A stretch of DNA of 64,000 nucleotides, from NCBI GenBank assembly GCA_921293015.1, contig OV121097.1, forward strand, positions 29,361,429-29,425,428, in the 5' to 3' direction. The position numbers and the translations under genes were made by a program. Each line of letters starts with the position of its first letter. Position 1 is the first letter of the stretch. This DNA comes from Phorcus lineatus (taxonomy: Eukaryota; Mollusca; Gastropoda; Trochida; Trochidae). This document shows positions 12,758 through 25,009 of this stretch, one piece after another. Under the pieces are notes generated by a model. It saw only the letters and a list, made by a program, of their open reading frames with translations. It was not told the origin of the DNA and did not search any database.

Positions 12758-13738
12758 CTATTTCCCCATAAATAATCAATGGATGATGTAAGATTTCATT
12801 TTGGTTACTTTACATGATAATCGTTCTGTTAATGAAAAAGATATTTTGATAATATTTAGTGTGGCAAAACAACTTAATCGAATAACAATACAATAACAAA
12901 AATCATAAAAGTTTGTTGTTGTTTTTGGTTTGGGTTTGATCATGTCTGCTTCCACCTATCAGATATATTGCCGATAAGGGCAAATGCCTTGGTAACTATG
13001 AATGATAATCAATGACTAAAACAACAAACGCTCGGCTTGTACCTTTGGAAGGTGACACACGGGTATTAGTGTCATAACCGAACCGGATGTTTACCGAAAT
13101 CCCTTCTTTCTGACATCCTCCCCCCCCCCCCCTCCACCCACCCCACACCCATCTCTGAACTACCAAGCAGGTATGTTTGCCATTTGCATCACGACACTGA
13201 TCAGATCAGGTTCGATCGGAAATATGAGGAGGCATAACTGGATTTATTTACTGGACATCTTATAAGCATTGACGGAACGCCATTTATAGGTTAGTGTTTG
13301 TGAATTATGTATAAGAAACATAAACTTTTAGATTCGACTATCAAACACAATAAGTACATTGGAATCTTGCTAAACGGAACCGTTGATGTGTAAGAAATTG
13401 AACTGATTAAAAGGCATTAGATTAGCATTCTTGGTATTCACTAAGAGTAGGTTTTGAGTGTATAATTGAATGTAATTTCTTTTTTTTTATTTGCTTAGCA
13501 TGCTGATAAGATGATAAAATAATTTATAAAATTTCGAATAAGAATTACTTTTGAAATCGTATTGGGCCATGATGAAAGACTCGTATGCAATGAGAGATAG
13601 ATATAGCTAATAAGTCATGAAAATCAACATAAAATCATAATATCTTTCGATGTCCTTAAAGCGCTTATATAAATGATACATGTTATCATGTTATTACTAA
13701 ATTCAACATTAGAAAAAGAATATTATGAACATGTTATA
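12758..13738. other. Spacer with poly-C tract, no gene seen
   Basis: Apparently unique AT-rich sequence. A C13-type tract followed by CCACCCACCCC lies at ~13118-13150. The last ~50 bases share acatgtta-gtatc with family A ends. No exon was found. Confidence 0.4.
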
Positions 13739-13840
13739 GTATCTGCCGTCCCATCTCAAGATCAGACGTCCTAACTTGGAATTCCAAGTTGGGACGCGTC
13801 CCATCTTAAGATAAGACGCGATCCCAAGTTGGGATGATAC
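13739..13840. repeat. Multi-palindrome terminus, copy 4
   Basis: Same order of hairpins as 2222-2322 in the same orientation, bounded by GTATC and GATAC. The first palindrome is eroded (CCCATCTCAAGATCAG). Confidence 0.75.
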
Positions 13841-13844
13841 ATTT

Positions 13845-14912
13845 ACATGTAATTTTTTCACAGAAGGCAATGTTGAGACTGTAATATTGTATAAACACTT
13901 TTACATCAATGTCATATTTACATGGTCACATTGTTATACAAGTTTGCCATAAAAAAAAGTAGGTGTTTGCCTACCGTTAAACGTGAAAATAAGGTAAAGT
14001 TTGATTACCATTAGCAATATAATAGGAGAAGAATCATGGAAAGAAATTTAAAAATGTTCTGAACTAATCTTTGAGATTTTAAACTTGAACAATCAAAGAA
14101 ACCTGTTAATCCTCCAGAAACAAGGAATTATTACCTCTATATCAACAAATGCAAAATGCTGACAATTTATAAGGAAAATTACCAATTACCATTTTAGACT
14201 CCATTCAAAAACTTTAAACCTCCATCAGTGCAGATAGGTTTAAGAAAGTCCTGACCTAAGTTATTAGTGAGGACTAAAATTGGATTCATGTCAGGAAGGT
14301 TGAATGGTTTGGTTTGCTCTTATACACAGAATACAGACAGTAGTAGTCTAGTAGTAGACAAGTAGGCTTTGCAAAAAGCTTTTCCTTCTCTTAGTCTTTC
14401 ATATTTAAAACCCTGATTTTTAAGGGATTTTATGAAAGTATCTTAAAATGGATTACTATACTTTATCAAAATATAAGTCAATGTAAATACAAGTGGGAAT
14501 ATGTTTCCTTGGATACCAGTTGCTCGTTGCTGTACGCAAGTTTACCCATCATCACCTTATATTTTTCTTCTCTGGGATAAAATACGCTCTATTCTTGTGA
14601 AATAAAGATATTAAAGGTTTTACATTTAACTATTACTTTAACGCTAAAAGGAAAGTAAAACATTTCTCTTGACCCGAACTCAACGCAGCTTGGAACCCTG
14701 TAACCTTCAGATATATTTGCATATTTTTTCCAGAAACTGTGTAAACATGATTAAGCTCAACTTTGAAAGCTAAATCTTTTATATTGAACAAACTTTTAAG
14801 AGATGGTTGCAATGAATTCTTATACCATTATACAAAATGCTAAAGATCTTTATATTACATATTCATTTTTGAAAACGTTAAATGCTATTGAAAACAAACA
14901 AATTCTTCTTAA
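13845..14912 (-). repeat. Family B units leading into the tandem array
   Basis: Matches 7320-7800 and 8090-8560 in order (gttgagactgtaatattg, aagtttgccat, gctgtacgcaagtttaccca), with many substitutions. No microexon is intact before the one at 14918-14935. Confidence 0.65.
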
Positions 14913-14917
14913 CTTAC

Positions 14918-14935
14918 CTCTAACGTTTTTTTAAA
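14918..14935 (-). CDS. 18-nt microexon (F-K-K-T-L-E)
   Basis: Minus-strand acceptor tttctttcacattcag, exon TTTAAAAAAACGTTAGAG, donor GTAAGTTAAG. It marks the junction between B-type units and the ~400-bp tandem array. Phase 0 is open. Confidence 0.45.
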
Positions 14936-14939
14936 CTGA

Positions 14940-17900
14940 ATGTGAAAGAAATGGAGTACATAAATTACAAATGATTGTCACATTACACATTGTATATGAA
15001 TACGACACATGTATACTCAAAAGTTTCACGTCAATATCACATTTACATGTACATGGTTATGTGTACATGCTATGGCTTTAAACAAACACTGAATTGCATG
15101 TATAAAATGCTTTAGATTTTATAATACATATATGGCTTAAAATACGTTTTACTATTTTGAATTCTTGAGCCTCAGTTTTCCATTATTCAAAAGAAAATAA
15201 CCTTTTTTCCTTCAAATGAAACTATAGAATTCTTCTTAACTTACCTGATCTGGAAGCTGAATGTGAAAGAAATTGAGTACATAAATTACAAACGATTGTC
15301 ACATTACACATTGTTTATGAATACGATACATGTATACTCAAAAGTTTATAACAGGAATTTGTCAATCGCCAAAAAAACCAAGGAATTATCCAAAAAGGCA
15401 AGAGATGTATTATTCCAAAAACTGTTTCACCTCAATATCACATTTACATGGTTATGTGTACATGCTATGGCTTTAAACAAACACTGAATTGCATATATAA
15501 AATGCTTTATATTTTATAATACATATATGGTTTAAAATACGTTTTACTATTTTGAATTCTTGAGCCTCAGTTTTCCATTATTCAAAAGAAAATAACCTTT
15601 TTTCCTTCAAATGAAACTATAGAATTATTCTTAACTTACCTGGTTTAGAAGCTGAATGCGAAAGAAATTGAGTACATAAATTACAAACGATTGTCACATT
15701 ACACATTGTTTATGAATACGATACATGTATACTCAAAAGTTTATAACAGGTATTTGTCAATCGCCAAAAAAAACAAGGGATTATCAAAAAATGCAAGCGA
15801 CATTATCATTCCGTACACTGTTTCACGTCAATATCACATTTACATGGTTATGTGTACATGCTATGCCTTTAAACAAACACTGAATTGCATATATAAAATG
15901 CTTTATATTTTATAATACATATATGGTTTAAAATACGTTTTACTATTTTGAATTCTTGAGCCTCAGTTTTCCCTTATTCAAAAGAAAATAGCCTTTTTTC
16001 CTTCAAATGAAACTATAGAATTCTTCTTAACCTACCTGTTCTCGAAGCTGAATGTGAAAGAAATTGAGTACATAAATTACAAACAATTGTCACATTACAC
16101 ATTGTTTATGAATACGATACATGTATACTCAAAAGTGTATACTCAAAAGTTTATAACAGGAATTTGTCAATCGCCAAAAAAACCAAGGAATTATCCAAAA
16201 AGGCAAGAGAATGTATTATTCCAAAAACTGTTTCACCTCAATATCACATTTACATGGTTATGTGTACATGCTATGGCTTTAAACAAACACTGAATTGCAT
16301 ATATAAAATGCTTTATATTTTATAATACATATATGGTTTAAAATACGTTTTACTATTTTGAATTCTTGAGCCTCAGTTTTCCATTATTCAAAAGAAAATA
16401 GTCTTTTTTCTTTCAAATGAAACTATAGAATCCTTCTTAACCTACCTGTTCTCCAAGCTGAATGTGAAAGAAATTGAGTACATAAATTACAAACGATTGT
16501 CACATTACACATTGTTTATGAATACGATACATGTATACTCAAAAGTTTATAACAGGAATTTGTCAATCGCCAAAAAAACCAAGGAATTATCCAAAAAGGC
16601 AAGAGATGTATTATTCCAAAAACTGTTTCACGTCAATATCACATTTACATGTACATGGTTATGTGTACATGCTATGGCTTTAAACAAACACTGAATTGCA
16701 TATATAAAATGCTTTAGATTTTATAATACATATATAGTTTAAAATACGTTTTACTATTTTGAATTCTTGAGCCTCAGTTTTCCCTTATTTAAAAGGAAAA
16801 TGTCTTTTTTCCTTCAAATGAAACGATAGAATTCTTCTTAACTTACCTGGTTTAGAAGCTGAATGTGAAAGAAATTGAGTACATAAATTACAAACGATTG
16901 TCACATTACACATTGTTTATGAATACGATACATGTATACTCAAAAGTTTATAACAGGAATTTGTCAATCGCCAAAAAAAATAAGGGATTATCAATAAATG
17001 CAAGAGACATTATTATTCCGTAAACTGTTTCACGTCAATATCACATTTGCATGGTTATGTGTACATGCTATGGCTTTAAACAAACACTGAATTGCATATA
17101 TAAAATGCTTTAGATTTTATATTACATTTATAGCTTAAAATACGTTTTACTATTTTGAATTCTTGAGCCTCAGTTTTCCCTTATTCAAAAGAAAATAACC
17201 TTTTTTCCTTCAAATGAAACTATAGAATTCTTCTTAACTTACCTGTTCTCGAAGCTGAATGTGAAAGAAATTGAGTACATAAATTACAAACGATTGTCAC
17301 ATTACACATTGTTTATGAATACGATACATGTATACTCAAAAGTTTATAACAGGAATTTGTCAATCGCCAAAAAAACCAAGGAATTATCCAAAAAGGCAAG
17401 AGAATGTATTATTCCAAAAACTGTTTCACGTCAATATCACATTTACATGTACATGGTTATGTGTACATGCTATGGCTTTAAACAAACACTGAATTGCATG
17501 TATAAAATGCTTTAGATTTTATAATACATATATGGTTTAAAATACGTTTTACTATTTTGAATTCTTGAGCCTCAGTTTTCCCTTAATCAAAAGAAAATAG
17601 TCTTTTTTCCTTCAAATGAAACTATAGAATTCTTCTTAACTTACCTGATCTGGAAGCTGAATGTGAAAGAAATTGAGTACATAAATTACAAACGATTGTC
17701 ACATTACACATTGTTTATGAATACGATACATGTATACTCAAAAGTTTATAACAAGAATTTGTCAATCGCCAAAAAAACCAAGGAATTATCCAAAAAGGCA
17801 AGAGATGTATTATTCCAAAAACTGTTTCACGTCAATATCACATGTACATGGTTATGTGCACATGCTATGGCTTTAAACAAACACTGAATTGCATGTATAA

Positions 17901-19120
17901 AATGCTTTAGATTTTATAATACATATATGGTTTAAAATACGTTTTACTATTTTGAATTCTTGAGCCTCAGTTTTCCATTATTCAAAAGAAAATAGTCTTT
18001 TTTCTTTCAAATGAAACTATAGAATCCTTCTTAACTTACCTTATCTTGAAGCTGAATGTGAAAGAAATTGAGTACATAAATTACAAACGATTGTCACATT
18101 ACACATTGTTTATGAATACGATACATGTATACTCAAAAGTTTATAACAGGAATTTGTCAATCACCAAAAAAACCAAGGAATTATCCAAAAAGGCAAGAGA
18201 ATGTATTATTCCGTAAACTGTTTCACGTCAATATCACATTTACATGGTTATGTGTACATGCTATGGCTTTAAACAAACACTGAATTGCATATATAAAATG
18301 CTTTAGATTTTATAATACATATATGGTTAAAAATACGTTTTACTATTTTGAATTCTTGAGCCTCAGTTTTCTCTTATTCAAAAGAAAATAACCTTTTTTC
18401 CTTCAAATGAAACTATAGAATTCTTCTTAACTTACCTTATCTCGAAGCTGAATGTGAAAGAAATTGAGTACATAAATTACAAACGATTGGCACATTACAC
18501 ATTGTTTATGAATACGATACATGTATACTCAAAAGTTTATAACAGGAATTTGTCAATCGCAAAAAAAACAAGGAATTATCCAAAAATGCAAGAGAATGTA
18601 TTATTCCAAAAACTGTTTCACCTCAATATCACATTTACATGGTTATGTGTACATGCTATGGCTTTAAACAAACACTGAATTGCATATATAAAATGCTCTA
18701 GATTTTATAATACATATATGGTTTAAAATACGTTTTACTATTTTGAATTCTTGAGCGTCAGTTTTCCATTATTCAAAAGAAAATAGTCTTTTTTCCTTCA
18801 AATGAAACTATAGAATTCTTCTTAACTTACCTGGTTTAGAAGCTGAATGCGAAAGAAATTGAGTACATAAATTACAAACGATTGTCACATTACACATTGT
18901 TTATGAATACGATACATGTATACTCAAAAGTTTATAACAGGTATTTGTCAATCGCCAAAAAAAACAAGGAATTATCCAAAAAGGCAAGAGAATGTATTAT
19001 TCCGTAAACTGTTTCACGTCAATATCACAAGTACATGCGTATGTGCTATGGTTTTAAACAAACACTGAATTGCATATATAAATTGCTTTAGATTTTATAA
19101 TACATATATGTTTTAAAATA
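14940..19120 (-). repeat. Tandem array of ten ~400-bp microexon units
   Basis: Unit lengths from the constant word gaaagaaattgagtacat are about 401, 390, 410, 402, 395, 402, 395, 396 and 396. Most of each unit is nearly identical between copies. The exception is a block of about eight bases between the constant donor (cttacct/cctacct on the plus strand) and acceptor (gctgaatg), which changes from unit to unit. That block is the variable part of the 12-nt minus-strand exon. Confidence 0.9.
15245..18842 (-). CDS. Ten 12-nt microexons encoding L-x-(D/E/N)-(Q/K)
   Basis: In order of transcription: 18831-18842 LLNQ, 18436-18447 LRDK, 18040-18051 LQDK, 17645-17656 LPDQ, 17243-17254 LREQ, 16847-16858 LLNQ, 16446-16457 LGEQ, 16036-16047 LREQ, 15640-15651 LLNQ, 15245-15256 LPDQ. 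Each sits between the acceptor tttctttcacattcag (tttctttcgcattcag in two) and the donor GTAAGTTAAG (GTAGGTTAAG in two). Only phase 0 lacks stops in every copy: phase 1 meets TAA in LQDK and LRDK, and phase 2 meets TAA in LLNQ. Codon 2 carries all four bases at its second position (CCA, CTA, CGA, CAA). Codon 3 is always D, E or N and codon 4 always Q or K. Strung together they would give leucine every fourth residue, so a helical stalk whose length depends on how many exons are used is plausible. Membership of the gene at 24985 is inferred. Confidence 0.6.
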
Positions 19121-19849
19121 CTTTTTACTACATTGAATTATCGTGACTCAGTAATTCATTTTTTTTAAACAACATAACGTTTTTTTAAATTATAAATAAA
19201 CAGAACAGCTCTTCTAAACTTACCATAGTATTTTCCATGTGTTCATCGAGCTGGAAACATCAAAAAGGAATGGACAATATAAAATACAAAGAGTTGTCAT
19301 ATTACACATTTTCAAAAAGTTAATTACCGTATACTACACTTTTTACCTTGCTTCAGCGTACGCTATTTTAAAACAATTGTTAACTTTTTTCATAAGAAAT
19401 AAAATAATAACAAATAACAAACTATTAAGAGATGGTTGCAACGAATTCTTACACCATTATATCAAATGCTAAAGATGTTTATATTACTTCCATGTTTTTA
19501 AAAGAAAAAAACCTTTTTTCCTTCAAATGGAACAAAAAATTTCTTCTGAACTTTCTTTTTTAATCAGAGTCGGTTCGCGGGAAACATCCAAGGAAATGGA
19601 GTACATAAAATAAAAATGATTATCACATTACGCATTGTGTATGAATACGTTACATTCTCAACATTTAACCTTGCTTCAGAGTACCGATTTTGTACACAAT
19701 AGATAACCTTTTTTATACGAAATGTAATCAATAACACATAACAAGTTTTGAAATTTTCAAGAGTCTAAGAATAACATTTATTTTATATTCATGTGATACA
19801 CTACTTTCTTAGCAAAATGTTATCTATCACTAACACTCTTCCGTCACCT
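19121..19849 (-). repeat. Degenerate B units beside exon 2, including a dead microexon
   Basis: B homology runs to about 19893, right at the 3' end of the RHIM-like exon. A second microexon position at 19545-19575 is broken: the donor reads GAAAGTTCAG instead of GTAAGTTCAG, and the acceptor AG is lost (cgcgaaccg). Confidence 0.55.
19224..19250 (-). CDS. 27-nt microexon (L-D-E-H-M-E-N-T-M)
   Basis: Minus-strand acceptor ttttgatgtttccag, exon CTCGATGAACACATGG-AAAATACTATG, donor GTAAGTTTAG. It is the first intact microexon after the RHIM-like exon. Phase 0 is open, and the first codon is Leu as in the 12-nt series. Confidence 0.5.
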
Positions 19850-22800
19850 TTAATCAAGATAACCCTGTATGCAAACATGAAAGCAATAAGAAAAACTTTT
19901 AGTGGTTGCCTCATGTGTACAGGAACAAGAACTCTTTTCACTTGAACATTGAGCTTGTGTTGAATTGGTCAAAGCTTGAGGTTTATCTTCTGATTTAAGT
20001 TGATGATATTTAGTTTGTGTTGTATCTTGGGTTGTACTGGTCAGAGCCTGAAATTTATCTGGCGAAAATGGTTCATTGCCATTTTGGTTAATGAAAGAAT
20101 AGTTGTTGGTTATGTTAGTATTCTGGGTAGTTGAACCAACTATGATCTGCGTGTTGCCTTCGCCAACTTGGTTGTTGCCAGACGTGTTGATTTTCTTGGC
20201 AGATAATCCTTTCACATGTTGACCGATTTTTTGTGCTCCGTCCCTGAAATTGATAAAATAACTTTTTTGAAAAGCAGTCATTTCATTGTAAACCATCAAT
20301 TAAGAATCAAACATACAACTAATTGATTATTGCAATATAAATCAAAGACACATCCAAAATTTAGAACTCAACCTACAATTCTAAGGGCAACTAGAATTGA
20401 GTCTGCCATTCGCTATTCGCCATTCTTATTTAAGTTTTCATAAAGGAATTTAATTTGGTTTTCGTCTTTCATATTTTTGTGATATCTGAATAACGAAGAT
20501 ATACCTAAAACGGTATAGAAAACAGGTCTCAAGGACATAGATGATATAATATCGACATTTTATTCTACTTGCATTCCCCAGTCTAAATCATTTTCGAAAA
20601 GGTCAAATCTATCACAATCTTTACAAGTTTGACAACATATAAGTAAAGTTACCGACATAGACATCGGATTTAAGTTCAAGTAACCTTTTCGTACCTGACT
20701 CATAAACGCCGGATGTCGAAAACTATTTTAAACTCTAGCTAATCATTACATCAATCCACATAAAAATTACATGAATTTTGATGATGCAGATAATGCATGT
20801 TTATAGAGGTGATGATGCGAGTGTGTTTTGTAAAAAAAAGCCTGATGACATCACTGAGCGTGCAAATGAACAGCGTACTGATATTCACCGTAAACTGACA
20901 AAAAATCAATCCTCCTTTATTTAGTTCTTAAGGTAACAGAGCTGGTTTTTTGGCATAAGTTTTATTTTTTCAAATTTCGTTCCTATGAAAATCAATATTC
21001 GAACTCGCATATTTTCGCGATCGCCTTAGCGTTTACAAGTGCTCAGGGGTCGAGCGTATCTCACTTAGAAAGAGCTAGAGTTGCTTCCCTTTTCCAAATG
21101 ACAATTTGAGTAAACACAGCGTTACGGATTGATTAACTAAAGTTAGACTTTAAATAGATGTTTGATGTGTGCTTTGCATATGAGTCTGAACCAGATTTAA
21201 TCAATCAACTATACTGTAAACAAATGGATTTACAGTAGCTAAAAAGGTTTCTATTTATAGATCAATCACCTTCGACACTAAATGTGTCACCAAGAAAGCT
21301 TAACCCCAAACACATACGTAAACAACAAGGACAAATACTGTCTATAATTCATTTTAATAGTATAAAGGAATACATTTCAAGTAAATAATTATAGTATAGA
21401 GCGGATCCATCCATTTCCATCGAAACATACTTCCAAAAATATTTTGAAATGCTTCATATCGCTTTGTTTGTACACCAAAACGTAAGGCGGTGATTGTGAA
21501 TTTCTTACGCCATTTTAAGCAGTGTAAACAAACGCGTGAGATAACAACAAGCTGTTACAAAGTATACATTCGCAGGTAGCAATATGTAGTGGGAATGATA
21601 TATAAAACGAACCATGAAATCAGTTGATTTTTTTAATTTAACATGTAAACCAATCAAATTAAAAAAGACAATAACTTAATCTATTCATAAAAATGGAATA
21701 TTTTAAGCCTCGATGTTGCTTTTTATCAGAGCGAGGTGAATTTTAGATTTTTATGAAGTGTTTCACTCATATCAAATTAATATTTGAATCAGTACAGAGT
21801 AAGTTGGTATTCCCGTCTCCCATTTCTGCAATTAACACTTTCTGCTTTAGACAACTGTCCCTCCGCCATCTGCAGTCTGTCACTCGGCCATTACGCTCCT
21901 CCAATGTGGTAAGCGCGTTCGGCTTCGGTTCGGGAGGTCCGTGGTTCGAATCCCGCCAGGGGCTCGGCAACTGTGTCTGCAGTAGAGAACTGTTCTACAT
22001 GCAGTGAGGTTTGGGTGCAATGCTACACTGAAATTCAGCGCAGTACCACCCATGGTTCGCTAGTTCCAGCCGATGCTCGCAGGTTTCACCGCAATGCATA
22101 GCCATAATGGTGAAATACTCTTGAAAGAGGCGTTAAAACACCAACTCACCTCACCTAAACTATACATAAATCGTTTCGATTAAAAGTTTAACCACATCCC
22201 TACTCCATACTAACGGTATCCCATGAGATGCGCATGCGCATTGAGGTCAGTAGCGAGTGTGCTTTTGAGGAAAGTTGACGCTTTGGTTAATTAGGTGACA
22301 AAAGTTGCTTTAAGTGTTCATATTTATTGTGATGAATCTGTGGAATACGGATTAATGTGTATTTGATTCTCTGGATTGGATATATTCAGTGAACTGATTG
22401 TGCCAAGGTTTGTGTTGACTGTATTCTTGGAATTTGTTGTGACTCACTGACCCGTGATCGGGTCAGAGTTCAAGATGGCGGCGGAACAAAAACAACAACA
22501 TGACTCTGGTGACATGGATTCGCACGTGTTGCACGACCGCCCAGGTTTGTTTGAAAATGTTCGGGACATTGTAGCCCAGGCAGCACCTCGAGTGCTATCG
22601 AGAGATGAACACTCTCAAGGTAGATCTAATGGCACATCGAGTCATAGACTAACATATAGTCCCTGAAAAAAATGTTTCACTAAAAATGTATTTTTCAATT
22701 TTTGGTATGAAATAACATAAAAAAGGAGTCCTGTACAATGGCTGAGGCAACTAGACTTGCCAACATTTTCTAGACTTAAGATGGCTCCTTTAATATTTTG

Positions 22801-24985
22801 CCATAGGGTCTGGATGACAGACTAATCGAGTCAGTTTACCTTCGTGCCGATCAGCCAAAACAATGGCGTTTCTAAAAATAGAACCAGCACATCGGCTGCT
22901 AGCACGAGTGCAGTGGGTGACAACAAGCTCACGGCCACAGGTCAGTCGACCGAAAACCAGTCATATACTCTAAATGACATAGGGGAGTTCATGAGAGCTA
23001 TTTTGTACCATCAGAAAAATGACACGGGTAACACAGTAATGCCTCAGGCTGCGTCTTAATTATAAATAAGGTTCTATTTAGTCAGATTTATTTTAAGGGC
23101 ATCCTTATCATTTGCTAGTAAAAGTTGTTAATATTCACGTCGAAACGTCGAATATCTTGAATGAAGAAGTTGCATAATGGTATCCATAAAATTACCTTCA
23201 TCGCTTCTAAAATACTGACCATAGAAAAGCACAAAATGGTTATCCACTTATTTTTGCCCGATTAAGATTCATTAAGTTAACACAAAAATGGTACGTATCT
23301 GTTTCATGTTGCTAAAATGAATGCACTTTAATCTAAATTTATTTGTATCATACTTTATACAATTATGTAAGTCATTTCGACTGATAGTTATGTGTAATGG
23401 TAGCAACCTTATCTTAACGTTATTAAAAACAAGAGACAAAAGACAAAATCAATCACTAAAGCTGCAGCCCTTATTGGCCCAGGCATAGACAGATTTTATA
23501 AGTTCTGGTCATCATGTCATCTTCTTTTTTATGTCTTAATACCTTATTCATTTATGTAACCATCTCACGTACGAAAATGCAACAAAATAAAAAAATTAAA
23601 ATAAAAAAAAATCAATCACCAAGATGTATATGTGTATGATAGATTCATGAGAATGTTCTTGCTTCACAATGAGTACATGTTGCCACATATTGTTCACACT
23701 TTCACTGAGTTTCTTGCATCGTCACTACAGTGATACCGGGTTATACTTTGACAAATGAATCTGCATGTACGTAATGAAAGGTACACCTGTCCTTCAACTA
23801 CTTAAATGTAATGTTTAGCTAGTAAGCCTTCAAAAAACATAGATATGTATTCGGTATAGATTCGGTAAAAAAGTATTTAAAGTGAGTTAACTTAATAATG
23901 ATTATAAACATAAGAAAAACAATCAGTTGGTATTGTGTAGACGTGTTCTTCTTAGAAAGGTTTGAAATGGGTACTTTAAGTTATCGTTAATAACTACCGA
24001 TATTTTAGTGATTAAGTCTACGATTACAACACATTGAGTATTCTTTACAAAGGCGATGTACGTTGTTATTTTTCCCTTTATAAGTCTATGTACATGTAAA
24101 GGCAATACTATGTACCAATTTTTAATACAATGAAGTAAGTTTATGGTTTAAACCGTATTTAGAAGTGTATTGTTTAAATTCTATTGATCTAGTTAGGTCA
24201 AGACGCATATGCATAGAGAAGTATGGAAAGCATTGTTTCGTCAAATATAACTGGTGTGGGGTATAATTACCAGTTATGCAGTGCATGCGCACGCAGGGTA
24301 TCAACTTAAACGTCATCAGCTGAACATATCATCGTATCAGGCAAAGATTGAAATATGTCTATCTGCAATGAGCTATCAGTGCTCCATTCAGTATTAGTCC
24401 ACCCAATCTATGGTTAATATAGCTTTAACTAGACAAAATTGCAAAAGAAATGATAACAATTGTTTCATGTTGTGCGAAATGTCTACTCTGACATACAAAA
24501 ATTCTAAATCAATCTGAATGGGGCAACATTCCCAATTCTGTTTTCATGACAACGTCTCTTTACCTATCGACTTGCCGCCATATTGGATATTTTACTCTGT
24601 GTGTATCTAATTATAGATCCAACGAATGCTTAGGACAGCACTGTGATATTTTATTGACAACTAAACTTAAATAGTAATAAGTTGTTAATAAGAACAAATC
24701 ACTTGAAAGCCGAATAATACATACACTTTTAGTGTCAAAGTTCAGATTAAATAATATGAGGACACCCTGGGTGTTCAGTTATGACTAGCTAATGTCCCAG
24801 AAGTTCCGGCTTGTATACAACAATACTGAACAGTAATGATTCCATTGGTTAGAAATAGCAACGCAACACTTGAATAATATTCCAAATAAAGTTTCTGAAT
24901 AGATCGGTTTATCTTACCCGTCTGGCTCTCCGTTCATTTCGTTTTCTTTTCGGACCAAATGTGTTTCGTTTTGTCCGTCCGCCAT
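19850..24985 (-). CDS. RHIM-like motif protein, exons 1 and 2 of microexon gene
   Basis: Exon 1 is 24985-24918: CAAAATGG start context, 22 codons plus GG, donor GTAAGAT. Exon 2 begins at 20243 after the acceptor ttatcaatttcag, and its first G completes the split Gly codon, so the join is in phase. The peptide starts MADGQNETHLVRKENE and is acidic and polar. Around residues 45-59 it reads GNNQVGEGNTQIIVG, which matches the RHIM core pattern (Q-V-G, then N three residues on, then hydrophobics) known from RIPK1/RIPK3/ZBP1-type necrosome proteins. The first core position is N rather than I/V. Gln/Asn/Thr-rich sequence follows, with two Q-A-L-T repeats and a short Cys cluster. The exon either runs to TAA at 19850 (153 residues; AATAAA at 19777-19782) or ends at 19910 at a phase-0 GC donor (GAG|GCAACC) leading to the microexons. 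The ~4.7-kb intron carries a SINE and a retroelement-like fragment. It is probably an innate immune adaptor; that function is inferred from the motif and the kB site. Confidence 0.6.
20300..21894. other. Intron 1 of the minus-strand gene, nothing recognised
   Basis: AT-rich sequence with no splice-flanked open exon or repeat seen, apart from short homopolymers. Confidence 0.4.
21895..22158 (+). repeat. tRNA-derived SINE
   Basis: A tRNA-like head contains an A-box-like tggtaagcgcg (21907-21917) and a consensus B box ggttcgaatcc (21943-21953). A body follows with gaggtttgggtgc, ccatggttcgctagttccag and aaagaggcgttaaaacacc. The same body occurs inverted at 26660-26852 and as a fragment at 2826-2965. 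Confidence 0.75.
22475..23059 (+). CDS. Two open fragments, probably retroelement-derived
   Basis: The first fragment starts ATGGCGGCGG at 22475 and gives a ~63-residue acidic peptide (MAAEQKQQHDSGDMDSHV...) ending at 22666. The second is open from ~22844 to TAA at 23059, is Ser/Thr/Asn-rich and ends V-M-P-Q-A-A-S. The obvious splice sites (CAAG|GTAGAT at ~22619, acceptor before 22857) do not agree in phase. An A-rich tail lies near 23590-23620. It sits in the intron of the minus-strand gene. A gag-like ORF or retrocopy is possible; I do not recognise it. Confidence 0.25.
23060..24900. other. Intron 1 of the minus-strand gene, nothing recognised
   Basis: It holds an A-rich stretch at ~23585-23620 and otherwise unassigned AT-rich sequence. 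ATGGCGGCAAG on the minus strand near 24583 is followed by an in-frame TAG and was not taken as a start exon. Confidence 0.4.
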
Positions 24986-24998
24986 TTTGCCTCCTTTA

Positions 24999-25009
24999 GG
25001 GGAATTCCC
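24999..25009. promoter_or_regulatory. kB-type site upstream of the minus-strand RHIM-like gene
   Basis: GGGGAATTCCC fits the NF-kB consensus GGGRNNYYCC on both strands and lies 13 bases upstream of the ATG at 24985. Activity is inferred. Confidence 0.5.

Noticed and set aside
15263..18678. Repeated plus-strand ORFs of 74-84 codons (MKEIEYINYK...) in each array unit
   Set aside because: They follow from near-identity of the repeat. Units carry small indels that change frame and C-terminus, and the only base-level variability lies in the minus-strand 12-nt exon.
14940..19120. CRISPR-like reading of the array (constant repeats, short variable blocks)
   Set aside because: Unit length ~400 bp, variable blocks of only ~8 bp, eukaryotic splice sites at each edge and an intron-rich context exclude CRISPR.
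24570..24600. ATGGCGGCAAG on the minus strand as an alternative first exon
   Set aside because: An in-frame TAG comes before the GTAAAG donor, and no kB or other promoter context was seen.
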